DNA of 64,000 nt from Scleroderma bovista (taxonomy: Eukaryota > Basidiomycota > Agaricomycetes > Boletales > Sclerodermataceae): NCBI GenBank assembly GCA_037178675.1, contig JAYMGJ010000182.1, forward strand, positions 1 to 64,000. Direction: 5' to 3'. Each line of letters starts with the position of its first letter. The first letter of the stretch is position 1. This document shows positions 11,781 to 21,490 of this stretch, piece by piece. The notes beneath the pieces were generated by a model, which worked only from the letters and a program-made list of their open reading frames with translations, made no database searches and was not told where the DNA came from. Position numbers and translations under genes: made by a program.

Positions 11781-12209
11781 CTACAGCAAAGAGGAAAAGA
11801 AAAATAGGTCAGCAATCATGTTTTCTCCATTTGGAATAGAACCATGAATATTTTGAGGATTTGGGTTTATCCAAGCCTGTGGGGATGGTGATCGAAATTG
11901 TCGTGATGTCGTCTGTCTACAGTGTTTCCCGTTGTGAGTTCCCGATGCTCTGCGCGGTGGTAATAGTCCCATGAGACGTCTGTCTCTATCCCTAGCTCTT
12001 CTTTCAAATCTCCGCATACTTGTCCGATCTCGTCGATTCTCTTTTCGTTGACCCTCTTTTGACAAATACTCCACTCCATGGTAACCCGCTGATTGTTGCC
12101 ACTCCATTTCTTCTGCGCTTTCAAAGTCCAGCTCTGGAAAGTAATGCGGATTGGGTATCTCCGTGGCAGTGCCTAGGAATTCCGCAAAACTATTCATGTA
12201 GCAAGACAA
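11781..12209 (-). CDS. Copia A accessory ORF3, unknown, Arg-rich
   Basis: 142 codons, overlapping the long version of the gag start. The N-terminal third is acidic (DFESAEEMEW). The middle is strongly basic, with RRFERRARDRDRRL, which could bind nucleic acid or act as a nuclear signal; this is inference from composition. I do not recognise the family. It follows ORF2 after about 210 nt without a clear frame. It may be an independent ORF or an exon of a spliced accessory product. Confidence 0.45.
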   Translation of the reverse strand: MSCYMNSFAEFLGTATEIPNPHYFPELDFESAEEMEWQQSAGYHGVEYLSKEGQRKENRRDRTSMRRFERRARDRDRRLMGLLPPRRASGTHNGKHCRQTTSRQFRSPSPQAWINPNPQNIHGSIPNGENMIADLFFFSSLL

Positions 12210-12420
12210 AGAAATTAACGCGCAAGAAGTAAAAGGATATTTGACGTAACTGGCAACTTGAATCTCAAGCAGTATTCGTACAAAGGGAATATAGGAAGTG
12301 AGTCAAAGTTGTGCCAAGTCCTCTGGACTGGTGGTAGTACAAAAGAGAAGAAGAGTCTGAAAAGAAGTGTAATCAAAACGACGATGAAGAGTATTGTTTA
12401 TCCGAATAACAGAAAGATAC

Positions 12421-13443
12421 TCAAATGCGTCTCGGACGTAAGGTATGGGAGAGGAAAGAGGCATGGGGTACACTGGGACTGCGCGAATCGGTAAAGTATT
12501 GCCAAAAATCTTGGCCAAGAATCCAGTCGCCGTGGTCGTCGACACCCAAGGCGAGGTAAGAAGCAAGCGCTTCTCTATTGCATACAGCAATTTTTCCTGC
12601 TGCCGGGTTAATGACATAGTCGGTAACATCTATGACAAATTTAGCAAACTTCTGCTGAATTGACGATAAAGAGCGAAAGAATTTTCCAGGGAACTGTTGT
12701 CCAAAATCTATTTCTCCCCTCAACCACGTTTGTTTAAAACGTGATTTGTTTCGAGCGACGTTGAACCCAATACTCCATAGCCAAGGGTAACACATGTCCT
12801 CCTTGAGGAAGAACATAGAGAAAATGTCACCCTGGCCAGTGGGAAAAAGGTCGGCGATGGTAGGACTGAAGCCGAGAATGCAGCCGCTATGGTCTGCACG
12901 GAAGGGAGTCGCTTGAACAGATACCTCTTGTTCAGTACACTGAACGACGTAGTCTTCGAGGTGGATCACAGGATCGGGGTAATCATGCCAGGGAAGATAG
13001 ATGAGGCGCTCTACTGGTATGACGATCTGTGAGGGGAAGTTTGGAACCGGATCCCGGACTCGATGGTACACCGACCGAAGGATGAAAGCGAGATAGCGAG
13101 GATCCAAGAGAGGATCATGCCAATGATCGTTGGGATCAAAATCTGGATCAGTGCTAAGGATAGAACCTTCTCGTTCGTACTGCTTGGGTACGAAGAGCTC
13201 AGGACCAGGGGTAGGGGCCCTGGAGCGAGTGGGCGTATAAAGGCCCATACTAGTTGAAGGATGTCCCCTAGTTGTCGGAATCGAACAAGGGGTGACTGAC
13301 TGGTGAGTCCGAGCGGGCCCGATATAAAGAGAACGGAGCCGCTCCTCTCGTTCGACTGAGTCGCGCACTGGTTCCAAGAGTAGGCGTAGAGCTTCTTCGG
13401 TTAAGATGGTGTCGAGACTGGGAAGGGGGGTAGACAATGACAT
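12421..13443 (-). CDS. Copia A accessory ORF2, unknown 340-aa protein
   Basis: An uninterrupted 340-codon ORF whose start overlaps the end of ORF1 by about 175 nt in another frame. The first 90 residues are Ser/Thr/Pro-rich. The rest looks globular, with aromatic-rich stretches such as YPWLWSIGFN and RFKQTWLRGEIDFGQQ. Near the C-terminus GDWILGQDFWQYF faintly recalls the C-terminal lobe of pepsin-type aspartic proteases, but I see no paired DTG/DSG motif, so I do not assign that function. Copia elements normally have gag here. Keeping 340 codons open while pol has stops suggests either constraint or chance with few CGA codons. Confidence 0.6.
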   Translation of the reverse strand: MSLSTPLPSLDTILTEEALRLLLEPVRDSVEREERLRSLYIGPARTHQSVTPCSIPTTRGHPSTSMGLYTPTRSRAPTPGPELFVPKQYEREGSILSTDPDFDPNDHWHDPLLDPRYLAFILRSVYHRVRDPVPNFPSQIVIPVERLIYLPWHDYPDPVIHLEDYVVQCTEQEVSVQATPFRADHSGCILGFSPTIADLFPTGQGDIFSMFFLKEDMCYPWLWSIGFNVARNKSRFKQTWLRGEIDFGQQFPGKFFRSLSSIQQKFAKFVIDVTDYVINPAAGKIAVCNREALASYLALGVDDHGDWILGQDFWQYFTDSRSPSVPHASFLSHTLRPRRI

Positions 13444-14197
13444 CTTGTGTTTGATTGGCGGTAGAGTCGATGTAAGTAGGAGGTGGCGTAGAGGGAATTA
13501 CCTGATATTGAATTGAATAGGACCTGTCAAAATTGTCAGTTAAGCCTATAAACTCACCTCTAGTTTGACCAGGGGAAGGCAAAGACTGAACAATATGACT
13601 ATTGGAAATACCCGATCTCGATGAAAGCTCAAGTCTTTCGTATGCAGGAGGATTTCCCCCATAGGGGATTCCATCATTATTGAGGACAAAAGCCTCGTTA
13701 GCTGCAAGACGAGCATAATATCTCGGAGATGGTGAATATTCGCCAGATCTCGGATGTCTTGAGAGAAACTCATCCTGCCGTTCGCGGAGATGTCTCTCAA
13801 GAAATTCCGACATTGTTGGAACAACAATGGGTCCTTCAATCCTACGCCGAGCCTCCGCAGCTTGACACTCAATGGCTGATAACTCCTGATTTGAGGGAAG
13901 AAATCGCTCTCTCTCAAGAGTTACAGTCCATCAACCCTGCCTATCTCCAGTGCTAGCCTGAACTATGAACCGACGTCCATTTGGAGTCTGATTCATCTCA
14001 ACAACTAGCGTGAAGAAAGCAATCAAAAAGGCGGCAAAGCAAAGCTCTGCTGAGATAACGGGATGTGGGTACAGAAAAGCCTGCACACCACGTCCGGCAA
14101 GTAGAAACTGCATGACACAAAGGAATAACCTCCAAGTGAACCGGTCTTCGGCGTTCCTATCCATCTTCTCGTTGGCCGACGAGAATAACGACGTCAC
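13268..14197 (-). pseudogene. Copia A accessory ORF1: two-TM, PPxY-containing, one TGA
   Basis: The ATG at 14197 lies only 17 nt inside the primer-binding site. The frame runs 88 codons to a TGA at 13931-13933, then continues in the same frame to 13268 for about 309 residues in all. The N-terminal part has two hydrophobic segments, roughly residues 22-43 and 49-67 (one reads LCFAAFLIAFFTLVV), so membrane insertion is plausible. The C-terminal part is polar and Pro-rich, with two PPxY motifs (PPAY and PPTY), the kind of motif that binds WW domains of Nedd4-type ubiquitin ligases. I do not recognise a family. An envelope-like or trafficking role is speculation. Confidence 0.55.
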
Positions 14198-14214
14198 AGG
14201 AGTTCGCCTAGACG

Positions 14215-14226
14215 GGGCTCATAACC
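14215..14226 (-). promoter_or_regulatory. Primer-binding site, iMet half-tRNA type
   Basis: GGTTATGAGCCC on the minus strand directly follows the 5' LTR. It is complementary to the anticodon-arm part of initiator tRNA-Met (GGGCTCATAACC), the half-tRNA primer used by Copia-type elements. Confidence 0.85.
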
Positions 14227-14726
14227 TAACGGGAGGCAATGTCCACAACAGGAGATCGTGGACACTACACAGCGGGCTCTACACAAATGATATGAAGTCT
14301 TTAACTCACTTGGGTAGACGGTTCTAACTTGGAGTAATAACCGAAGGTGGTTTGAGAGTTTGTTGATAACAACAAAGGATAAAACAGGTGGGTAAAATCC
14401 TACTTTGCTACAACGAAGCATGAGGGTATTTATACGTCTGAGCTGCGCACAGACCATGTAAAAGTAGAGTGACCATAAGAGTCCATAAACAGACAGGTAG
14501 ATAAGTACCTTCCTAACATAGTATCCTGTGGAAACTCGTAGAAACTCGTAGAACACCACAGTGAGTCATAGGTAAGATAAGAGATATGACTCCGGTTAGT
14601 CGGTACTTTGATAACTGGTCATGTGACAGAAGTATCACATGGAAGTTGGCGAGTCCAGACACATCACGTGTCAAGGCTCTAGGAAAGTCACGTGCTATTG
14701 ATGACTAAGCACTTACTTTCTCAACA
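14227..14726 (-). repeat. 5' LTR of Copia A
   Basis: 500 bp, same ends as the 3' LTR. An 85-bp segment is missing by collapse between AGATAAGAGATA repeats. Base differences from the other LTR are few and are transitions. Followed by TSD TTTAC. Confidence 0.95.
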
Positions 14727-14731
14727 TTTAC

Positions 14732-15350
14732 TTGTCACCATATATACTCACCTCTAGTCTCATTACTATATAAACTACTATACTCCGGCCTAGTAGTTTC
14801 CTTAGATCAAATCTCAACTAAGTCACTCCCCACTCTGTACTACCCACTATGCTCTCCTAATCCATCTGTTCACCTGAACTCCAGCCAACTCCGGCCCCTG
14901 TCCTATCTTGTCCCCTTGGTCCTATGTCCAATCCTAGCAAGTCTCCTACTCGCACGAGGGCAAAAGCCACCTCTGTCCCAGACTCGATGCTAGACCTCTC
15001 AGGACTTATCCCACCTCTGGGATGTCCTTCGCTCCAGACAAGCTGCGCTCAACTCTGCACTTACTCCGCAAAAACCCGGACATACTCCCTGTGCTCCTCT
15101 AGTGCCCGGACTTCATTCGTTTGACCTGGACTTGACTCTCCGCACTAACTAGCACCTACTAGTGTCTGGACTTACCTCCTCATTAGTCCCCTCACCTCTG
15201 GACCTCCTAGTAAGATCATTGAGGAGAACCGATCCTGACAAGCGCCCGAACTGCAAAAGCTCAAATACCCTCTCCCTTTCAGTGTCCCAGTGTCGTTATA
15301 TTCATCTAGGTTATATGACTCACATCAGCTATGCCCAGAGCAACCAAACA
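14732..15350. other. Pyrimidine-rich spacer, no gene seen
   Basis: Continuation of the spacer at 4681-5859. Short TATA-like tracts near 14740-14790 and CTCCGG/CTCCAG words; no supported ORF. Confidence 0.4.
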
Positions 15351-15534
15351 TGCTGACCCTTTGATCTGTGTACCATACAACAGGGGAAGAAATGGTAAGA
15401 GAGGGCAATATGTATGTATATTACCACTGAGCAATATTTCATTTCCCTTCAGATCATATGGAGACAAAATAGATATAAGCTTGGGAAAGGATGATCTGTA
15501 GTATATGATACAAAAGGGGAAGAAATAGGTAAGA

Positions 15535-15680
15535 GCATGGGTCTGGGCACTAACCCGCATGGGTTAGAGGTAAAGGTACTGCTGGGGTACAGGTGCAGGC
15601 CACAATTGAGACACCCGCATCTCAACCTGTACCCATACCCAACCTGTGCACAGGTAACGCACAGGTACCAATGATCCTCA
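15535..15680. repeat. Palindromic GGGTATGGGT/ACCCATACCC repeat, copy 1
   Basis: Begins near AAGAGCATGGGTCTGGGCAC and holds inverted ACCTGTACCCATACCC-type words. A diverged relative lies at 43448-43680. It may be a small inverted-repeat (MITE-like) element; no exact ends or target duplication were fixed. Confidence 0.35.
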
Positions 15681-15812
15681 ACATAGAATAATAATTTTAC
15701 ATACTTTAGTACATGATGTGCATATGGTACTATTGACAGTTTAAAGAAAACAAACAAAACCTACCTAGTCTGCTATCGGTGAGTGGAACATCAGCCATCA
15801 TTGTGTGGATGG

Positions 15813-15915
15813 CTAGCACTTGGGGAGTGATGCACATGCTGAGGGTGGGACGCAAATGCTGGGGGTGGGCCACAAACACTGGGGGAGGGATGCAAGCGCT
15901 GGGAAGGGATGCCCA
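15813..15915. repeat. Minisatellite, about 22-24-bp unit
   Basis: Four to five imperfect copies of a GGGATGCAAGCGCTGGG-like unit. Confidence 0.6.
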
Positions 15916-16129
15916 GGGAAGGAGTCGTGTGGATGGCTAGTTGTCCGGATACCTGTAAGTTGCTGCTAACAACGAACAATGGCACATGCTGTGAAGTTGA
16001 CTCAATAGACATCCTGGATAAGACAGAGAAGCTCGTAGTCATGACAGTAGAGCTGGACAATCCAGATGAAATATCAATACCATGCATGCCTTCAAGGGGC
16101 ACAAAGATGCGAGTGGCAAAATTGAGCAG

Positions 16130-16850
16130 ATATGTCGAATGGTGATGCAAATGAGTCAAGAGGTCAGACTGATGCCTCAATGGTGTTAAACACCAACAAG
16201 ATGGCTGCTGTGGGTGACAGTGATGATACTAGTGCAAAGTCAGATGCTGGAGATGTGAAACATGATGTAGATGCGACAGATGGTCTTGCAATCCAATCAG
16301 ACTTGTCAAGAGGGTGCAGGGACATGCCAGGCATTCACAACAGCACACATATGACTGCAAATGTGAAGGGAACTATCAGTACTCACATCAAGACTGTGAA
16401 AATGTGAAACTTACCTGTTGGAGCAAGGAACCCAGAAGCCATGCAGGCACGCCGAACATGCACAGAGACGCATGGCATTGTGATACATGTGAATATGGCT
16501 GGAGACACAGGAATGTGTTAGTATAGGCCCACCAGAGGCAAAACTGCCAGACTTACCCACTGGGACTCCAATGTGGCACACAGATGTGACAAAAAGACTC
16601 AAGAGCCATGGAGGGATGCAGAGGGCATACACGTGCATAGTAGCGATTCGGATAGCTCAAATATACCTGCAAAAATGTCAGTAATGCTGGACTTACCTGC
16701 CAGAAGCACAGAATCATGCATGGGTGACCCAGAGAGCCTGGAAATCAGAATACCTCCAAATGACTATAAAACCCCATACTCACCTGGGGGAAGTGCAAGA
16801 TTACACACAGAGGACCCAAAGGGTGTCCTCACACCCACTGAGACCACATA
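16130..16850 (+). pseudogene. Gag-like degenerate repeat coding remnant
   Basis: The plus strand encodes broken stretches such as GDVKHDVDATDGLAIQSDLS. The same pattern appears on the minus strand at 35.8-36.5 kb (GDMKHSVDMTDGLGSQTDMS) and on the plus strand at 61.3-63.7 kb. From memory, long hypothetical proteins in Boletales genomes carry this G-D-x-K..TDGLGS..TD pattern in tandem. The frame is interrupted by many stops. It abuts the SF3B1 fragment near 16850. Function unknown; linkage to a gag-like N-terminal domain is visible only at 36982-37767. Confidence 0.5.
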
Positions 16851-18080
16851 CCCAGGGGCTAAGCATTTCACAATAACACTTCCCATCTGGCGATGAACAA
16901 GATCTCCATCCATGAGGGTATCCTCCAACATGGTGATCATAGAATCTACATAATATGCAGACTGAGGATCAACACATTTGAACATGAATGTCTGAGCCTT
17001 GAGACACCCCGTATGCACATTCAGTTCGACTGTCTGGTACTCATTGAGAATGGTGGGGTACAAGTAAATGCTAAAAGATAAAAGCTGGAGGACTGAGATA
17101 GCGAAGTAAAGAACTCATGTCCAAAGTATCAGCCACGATGGCGATTGCAACAGTACTATAGACACAAATTTGATGTTCTTCTACACACAGATTCATTAGG
17201 GGGACACAAACTCCTTGCAATGCAACTGAACAAGTTAACAGCAGCACACCAAATGGCTTTCTTGCACGCTTTAAGGAGGTCTAACTCAAAACAGATGTGC
17301 ATCCATTCACGGGCAGGGACGAATTCAGCACCATGATCGGCAGTACAACCAATCAAGCTCTTGGACTTTTTCGTGATGGTTACAGAGAATTGTCATATGG
17401 GGAACTACAAAATAAATTGATCCGTGACTGAGAAAGCAATAATAGAATAATACTCATGAAGATCTTTATCCAGAGAATTCACCTGCGCTATACCAACCAC
17501 ATTGGCAATTGCACTCTCAACAGCAATATTACTACCAAGCATGTTGGGGTATTTGCTGAGGAGCTGGTCCTTGTCACAGACTACTCCATGACAACAGTGA
17601 GACACAGTAAGATCAGCTGCTCATTGACTGGCTTTGGCACTCATGTTGTTCAACCACCAGAGGATAGTAGACATGATCTGAGTGAGGTACAGCTTCATGT
17701 GATTGCCTAGAGCATTGACAACAGTACCAAACCCATCAAGCATGATTTGGTCTTCAGTCGTCTGCTCCTGAAAAGCATAGATGATATTATCAACAAGACT
17801 GCAATATGTCGCACAAGCCACAGTGTTGCGAACATACTCTTCAGCATGGTCAATATCCGGGCACATTGTAGAGCAAGCCCGGCTGCCTTTGCCAGATTGG
17901 ATATGATCTCATGACCATCCATGAGAACATAGCAATCTTCGTCAATAAAGAAAGATTCAATGATAACAAGAATTTTGTGAACATATGGCTGAACCAGATC
18001 ATTGAGCTTCAGGCATGCTCCATGAAGAGTGGTAGGACCTTTGAAGAGTGGACCAGTACCAAACTCTGGTGCATTGTCAG
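16764..18080 (-). pseudogene. SF3B1 (SF3b155/Hsh155) splicing-factor pseudogene
   Basis: Fragments on the minus strand match the HEAT-repeat part of SF3B1, the U2 snRNP subunit that holds the branch-site helix. In order they are [16 protein letters not shown] and [13 protein letters not shown] (18.0-17.9 kb), [12 protein letters not shown] and [10 protein letters not shown] (about 17.75 kb), [18 protein letters not shown] (17.3 kb), TVAIAIVADT (17.1 kb), and LEDTLMDGDLVHRQ (16.9 kb). The order matches the protein, but about 300 residues are missing between EYVRNT and YAFQEQ, and stops and frameshifts are frequent. It is cut at 18080 by a solo LTR. A functional SF3B1 must be elsewhere, since the gene is essential in fungi studied. 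Confidence 0.85.
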
Positions 18081-18307
18081 TGTTCAAATAAACCACAAAG
18101 GAGGACACTAGTGCCCAGTGTCAGAGACTGAAGAGAAGAGACTCTGGGCACTAAAATTTCAACTATACAAACAAAGCAAACAAAGAGAAACAAAGGAAAA
18201 CATAAGCCACAAATCATGTGATGATCCATGAAAGGAAGGAGCTGAAGTAATCAGTAAAAAAGGTGTCCATAAGTACAACAAGAGTGCACAAACACTCAAT
18301 ACCAACA
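18081..18307 (-). mobile_element. Solo LTR of Copia-2 family (short form)
   Basis: 227 bp, TGTTGGTATTGAGTG..TTGAACA on the minus strand, flanked by exact GTCAG duplications (18076-18080 and 18308-18312). It belongs to the LTR family of elements B, D and E. Confidence 0.95.
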
Positions 18308-18620
18308 GTCAGTGATCAGAACCTTGCAGGGTAGTGCTGATTCCAGTCCAAGCGCCTGCGCTTCAGGGCCTCATGGACAACAGTTGTATCAAGCCTATTT
18401 AGAGGTTCAAGCTGAGGGCCTGAAACAAGAGGAGAAAGTGGTGAGGGCAACTCACCATGTGACAGGCTTGCAATGCCAAGTTTTTGCCAGAAGGAAAAGG
18501 GAGGAATGCAGGAATACCAAGTGCAGCAGTGACAACCGAGATTGAAGGCGAGCCTGAGTGTTGGGGGAGGGTATGTGTACAGTTAAAGGTCATTGTTGTG
18601 GTCGTTGTGGTTGACGTCAG
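18308..18620 (-). pseudogene. Displaced SF3B1-like exon and unrecognised exon
   Basis: The minus strand at about 18545-18452 reads VVTAALGIPAFLPF..LQACHM. This resembles the SF3B1 segment that should follow EYVRNT, yet here it lies upstream of the NDLVQPYV part, so the order is shuffled. It ends at GTGAGT, followed by a 36-nt candidate intron ending TTTCAG. The next exon (about 18415-18320) encodes LDTTVVHEALKRRRLDWN, which I do not recognise. Either the locus was rearranged or two sources are joined. Confidence 0.4.
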
Positions 18621-18934
18621 AGGTGGTGGTGGTCGACATCGTTGTTATCAGTGTTGGGTGCAAGGACATGCTGATGTAATCACACACACCCAAAATTTTG
18701 CAAAGTCTTGTCAATCTCAGCTTGTGCATGGAATAGTACAATTTACAACTTTCAAAGAATCACTAAGGCAAAAAAAAAAACATTCAATAGAAATTTGTTC
18801 CAACATGAGTGAGGCCCAGTGAGATGCATGGGAATTCAACTTCTCGGGCCTTTTTGCTTGTTTGCAATATCAATAACATGCTCACTGTAAATTTGTCAGT
18901 AAACGTGGAAGATTATGGTTATTCGCTCACTTAC

Positions 18935-19122
18935 AGTTCAACATGCCACCTGTTTTCACCATGCATAGTGGTCATCCACTGGTTGAATTCGACCACATCA
19001 TCTCCAGATCCTCGGCAGAAATTGTGGAGAAGTCGTGCTTGATCCTCTTCCTCTTCTTTAATCATGGCTTGAGTGATAGTTTGAGGGGAGCCAAGAAGTA
19101 ATATACGCATAGCGCATACAAT
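18935..19122 (-). pseudogene. 3' exon of an eroded gene split by the 8.1-kb transposon
   Basis: The minus strand has an acceptor CTTGTAG at 19129-19123, then about 62 open codons including ITQAMIKEEEEDQARL and DDVVEFNQWM. A donor GTAAGTGAG follows at 18934. The acceptor pairs with the donor at 27289 if the transposon is removed, giving a 55-nt intron. I do not recognise the protein. Confidence 0.5.
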
Positions 19123-19153
19123 CTACAAGATTAAATGTTCAGTTGCTAATATG

Positions 19154-19410
19154 TATGAAGTTCGATTTGTACAAAAATTATTTACCCTGAATAAACATTT
19201 ATTTACCCCAAAAACAAGTCTAAATGACTTATGCTGAATGTAAACCACTTATGCCAGATGTAAAATACTTTTGCTGGATGGGACAATCTACTTATGCCAA
19301 ATATAAACCACTTATGCCAAATATAAACCACTTATGCCGAATGTAAACCACTTATGCCGAATGTAAACCACTTATGCCGAATGTAAATCCTTATGCTGAA
19401 TGTAAAGTAT
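19154..19410 (+). repeat. Left TIR with subterminal 20-bp repeats
   Basis: The outer approximately 90 nt are unique TIR sequence. The inner part is a run of imperfect ACTTATGCCGAATGTAAACC units (at least six). One variant contains GCTGGATGGGACAATC, present at the same place in the right TIR. Confidence 0.92.
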
Positions 19411-19544
19411 TTATGCCAGCCAAAGCAATGGACAGAATATGGGCAGTCCATTTAGGGGAGTGAGGGGTAGTTGCACTTGCAGGCAGGTGTGGCAGAAGTT
19501 AGGGGAGTGGGGGGTAGTTACAAGGGGAAAGTGGCAGCAGCCTG

Positions 19545-19623
19545 GATCGAACTAGTGACTTTGCTTAGGCAAGGGCTGCACAGTCGCGCAACAGGGTCCA
19601 CAGCATTACCACTAGACTACGAG
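19545..19623 (-). repeat. tRNA-like sequence (SINE head or tRNA relic)
   Basis: The minus strand has an A box TAGTCTAGTGG and a B box GTTCGATCC at roughly tRNA spacing, beginning GCCCTCG. The 3' acceptor strand that would pair with GCCCTCG is missing, so it is not an intact tRNA. C-rich imperfect repeats follow toward 19450. Confidence 0.45.
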
Positions 19624-19756
19624 GGCATTTCTATCCCTACATCTTTAGACTATAAATCCCACTTTTTGGTACCAATCCCTTTTAGGTAAACTATTTCCAC
19701 ACCCTGCCATTGCACTCCCATGTTCGTTCTCTCACAACTACACCCTACAATCAACC

Positions 19757-21490
19757 ATGCCAAAGCAGACTGCACACCAAAAAGAGGCATTAACAGCCTG
19801 TAAGTCAATCCATCCACCTTTATTACCTTTTCTACTGACAGTCTGCTGCAGTCTTCAAGGGACTGGCTGCCAATGCAGGTCTACTCACTGCACTCGCCTC
19901 TGGAACACTTGGTGCCAAGGAAATGCAGCAGATCCAGCTTGCTGGGCAGACTGCACAGATAGCCCATATTCCCAAGGATGTAAGTGATTCATTGAATGTT
20001 GTTATATTGGCTTAATTCTGGCTAGGTCAGGAGTTTTCTTCGTCTACTTCACCACCACCCTCTGCTTGTACCCAATGATCTCAACATCGCCATTAATAAG
20101 TATAGGTACCATTGCAAATCTGCCAAGAATTTGCATAGAGTTCAGAAGCGTGATCTGGTTAGCCTTTGCATTTCCATCTGTATCCATTGACTTTCTAACC
20201 ACACTAGGCCACTGCACTTGGGCTTAAAAGTGAGCCACATTCTTGTGGCGAGCTACAGACTCTGGGTGTCAAAATTATCCACCGTAGCCGTGCTGAAGAT
20301 ACACAGTATAAGTGTGGCACCACCCTTGTCGATAGAGGCAATGAGTACCTTGTCAAGGATGCCAAGTCTGTGCTAGCAGTTCCAGCTGATAATACTTGGT
20401 ATGTTGTACCTGCAGAGGAAAATGTAATTTTCCTTAACAATGAAGGTAACTGCATATACTATACTAGCTCCAAATTCCCACTGGATATATTTTTAGGTCA
20501 TGTAGAGCTTGCTGTTCTACGTGGCTGCTGTGCTCCCTGCCCTAATCTCATTGACTATGTCAATGATGTTATTGCTCAGGCAGTTGAAGACCGTCGTAAT
20601 TGCCGTGTGAGTGTATTATGTTTATGTATGGAATATTCTGACCTTTATATTACATAGCCCAATCATGCTGGAACTCTTGTGCAGTATGGCTGGAATGCAG
20701 GTCCCCGCCATGCACGCATTTTTGGACTTGTTAGAAACATCAAGAAAAAGTTGACTGGTGAGGATCGTGAGCAGTGTGACAGGAAGATTTTAGGTGTTTT
20801 TGCTTTAACTTGGAATCTTCTCACTGCTGCTTTACCTAAAGAGGTCATTGAGCCCACATTGGCTGCTATTTCTGCTGCCAAACTCCCAGTAATGGCATCT
20901 CAGGGGAATGTCGAGGGTTAGTTGCCTTTGTTATATATCTCAGTGTTGTTTGTGCTGAGTTTATGCAGACTCTGGATATCAACTGGACCTTCCTGATGGA
21001 CCTTTAATTTTTCATACTGCAGAGCGTGCCCCTGCTGAGGCCTACATGTCCCAGAACTATGCCTCGTATGTTCTATTTTTCTATGATACCCATGATGGTG
21101 CTGATGGTGATCTAGTACTATCCACACTGACACCCTTTATGCACCTTATGCCCTGAACTGGGTGACGATGCATGAAGTGGAAAATGAAGAGGTAAACAGC
21201 CACATGACTGGAGGAAATTATGTGGATATTTCTCTTCGTGTTGTGGTAAAATGTGCCTCTGATACTATCATGGTAAGCCAATTTTTGCATACATGATCTT
21301 ATCCATAATTTCTCACATTTTATACTAGACTATGTGTCCTAAGTTCAAACATGGGACAACTATTTCTCACCCTGGTGTTCGCCACCAAGGGACTGCCATC
21401 AATTTTTCCACCCATATTAAGGATGCATATGAAAAGGCAGTTGCAAAAGGTGGATTTAACTTGGAAAATTTTCAGGGACCTGTAGCATAG
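19757..21490 (+). CDS. Transposon gene 1: putative 2OG-Fe(II) oxygenase-like protein, 9 exons
   Basis: Predicted exons: 19757-19799, 19852-19979, 20026-20157, 20208-20445, 20497-20606, 20658-20916, 20969-21065, 21116-21272, 21329-21490. They join in frame to 441 residues without a stop, and every intron is GT..AG. I do not recognise the family by name. The C-terminal region has an HxD (H339-T-D341). About 55-65 residues later comes a H-rich strand KHGTTISHPGVRHQG (H396, H402, H407). This is the arrangement of iron ligands in 2-oxoglutarate/Fe(II) oxygenases, including TET/JBP-type nucleic-acid oxygenases known to be linked to fungal transposons. The assignment is inference from spacing; the 2OG-binding Arg/Lys is not certain. 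Confidence 0.7.

Larger units (their letters stand above)
5865..14726 (-). mobile_element. Near-complete Copia LTR retrotransposon 'A'
   Basis: Both LTRs are present, flanked by an exact 5-bp duplication TTTAC (5860-5864 and 14727-14731). The internal region has an iMet-type primer-binding site, accessory ORFs 1-3, gag, pol (protease, integrase, reverse transcriptase, RNase H order) and a polypurine tract. This is the Ty1/Copia order. At 8862 bp it is several kb longer than a typical Copia; the excess lies between the primer-binding site and gag. The LTRs differ by a handful of transitions and one 85-bp indel, so insertion is recent. Four in-frame TGA codons make it non-autonomous as it stands. 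Confidence 0.95.

Noticed and set aside
12421..13443. A pepsin-like protease in Copia A ORF2
   Set aside because: Only a weak C-terminal resemblance (WILGQDFWQYF); no catalytic Asp motif pair found.
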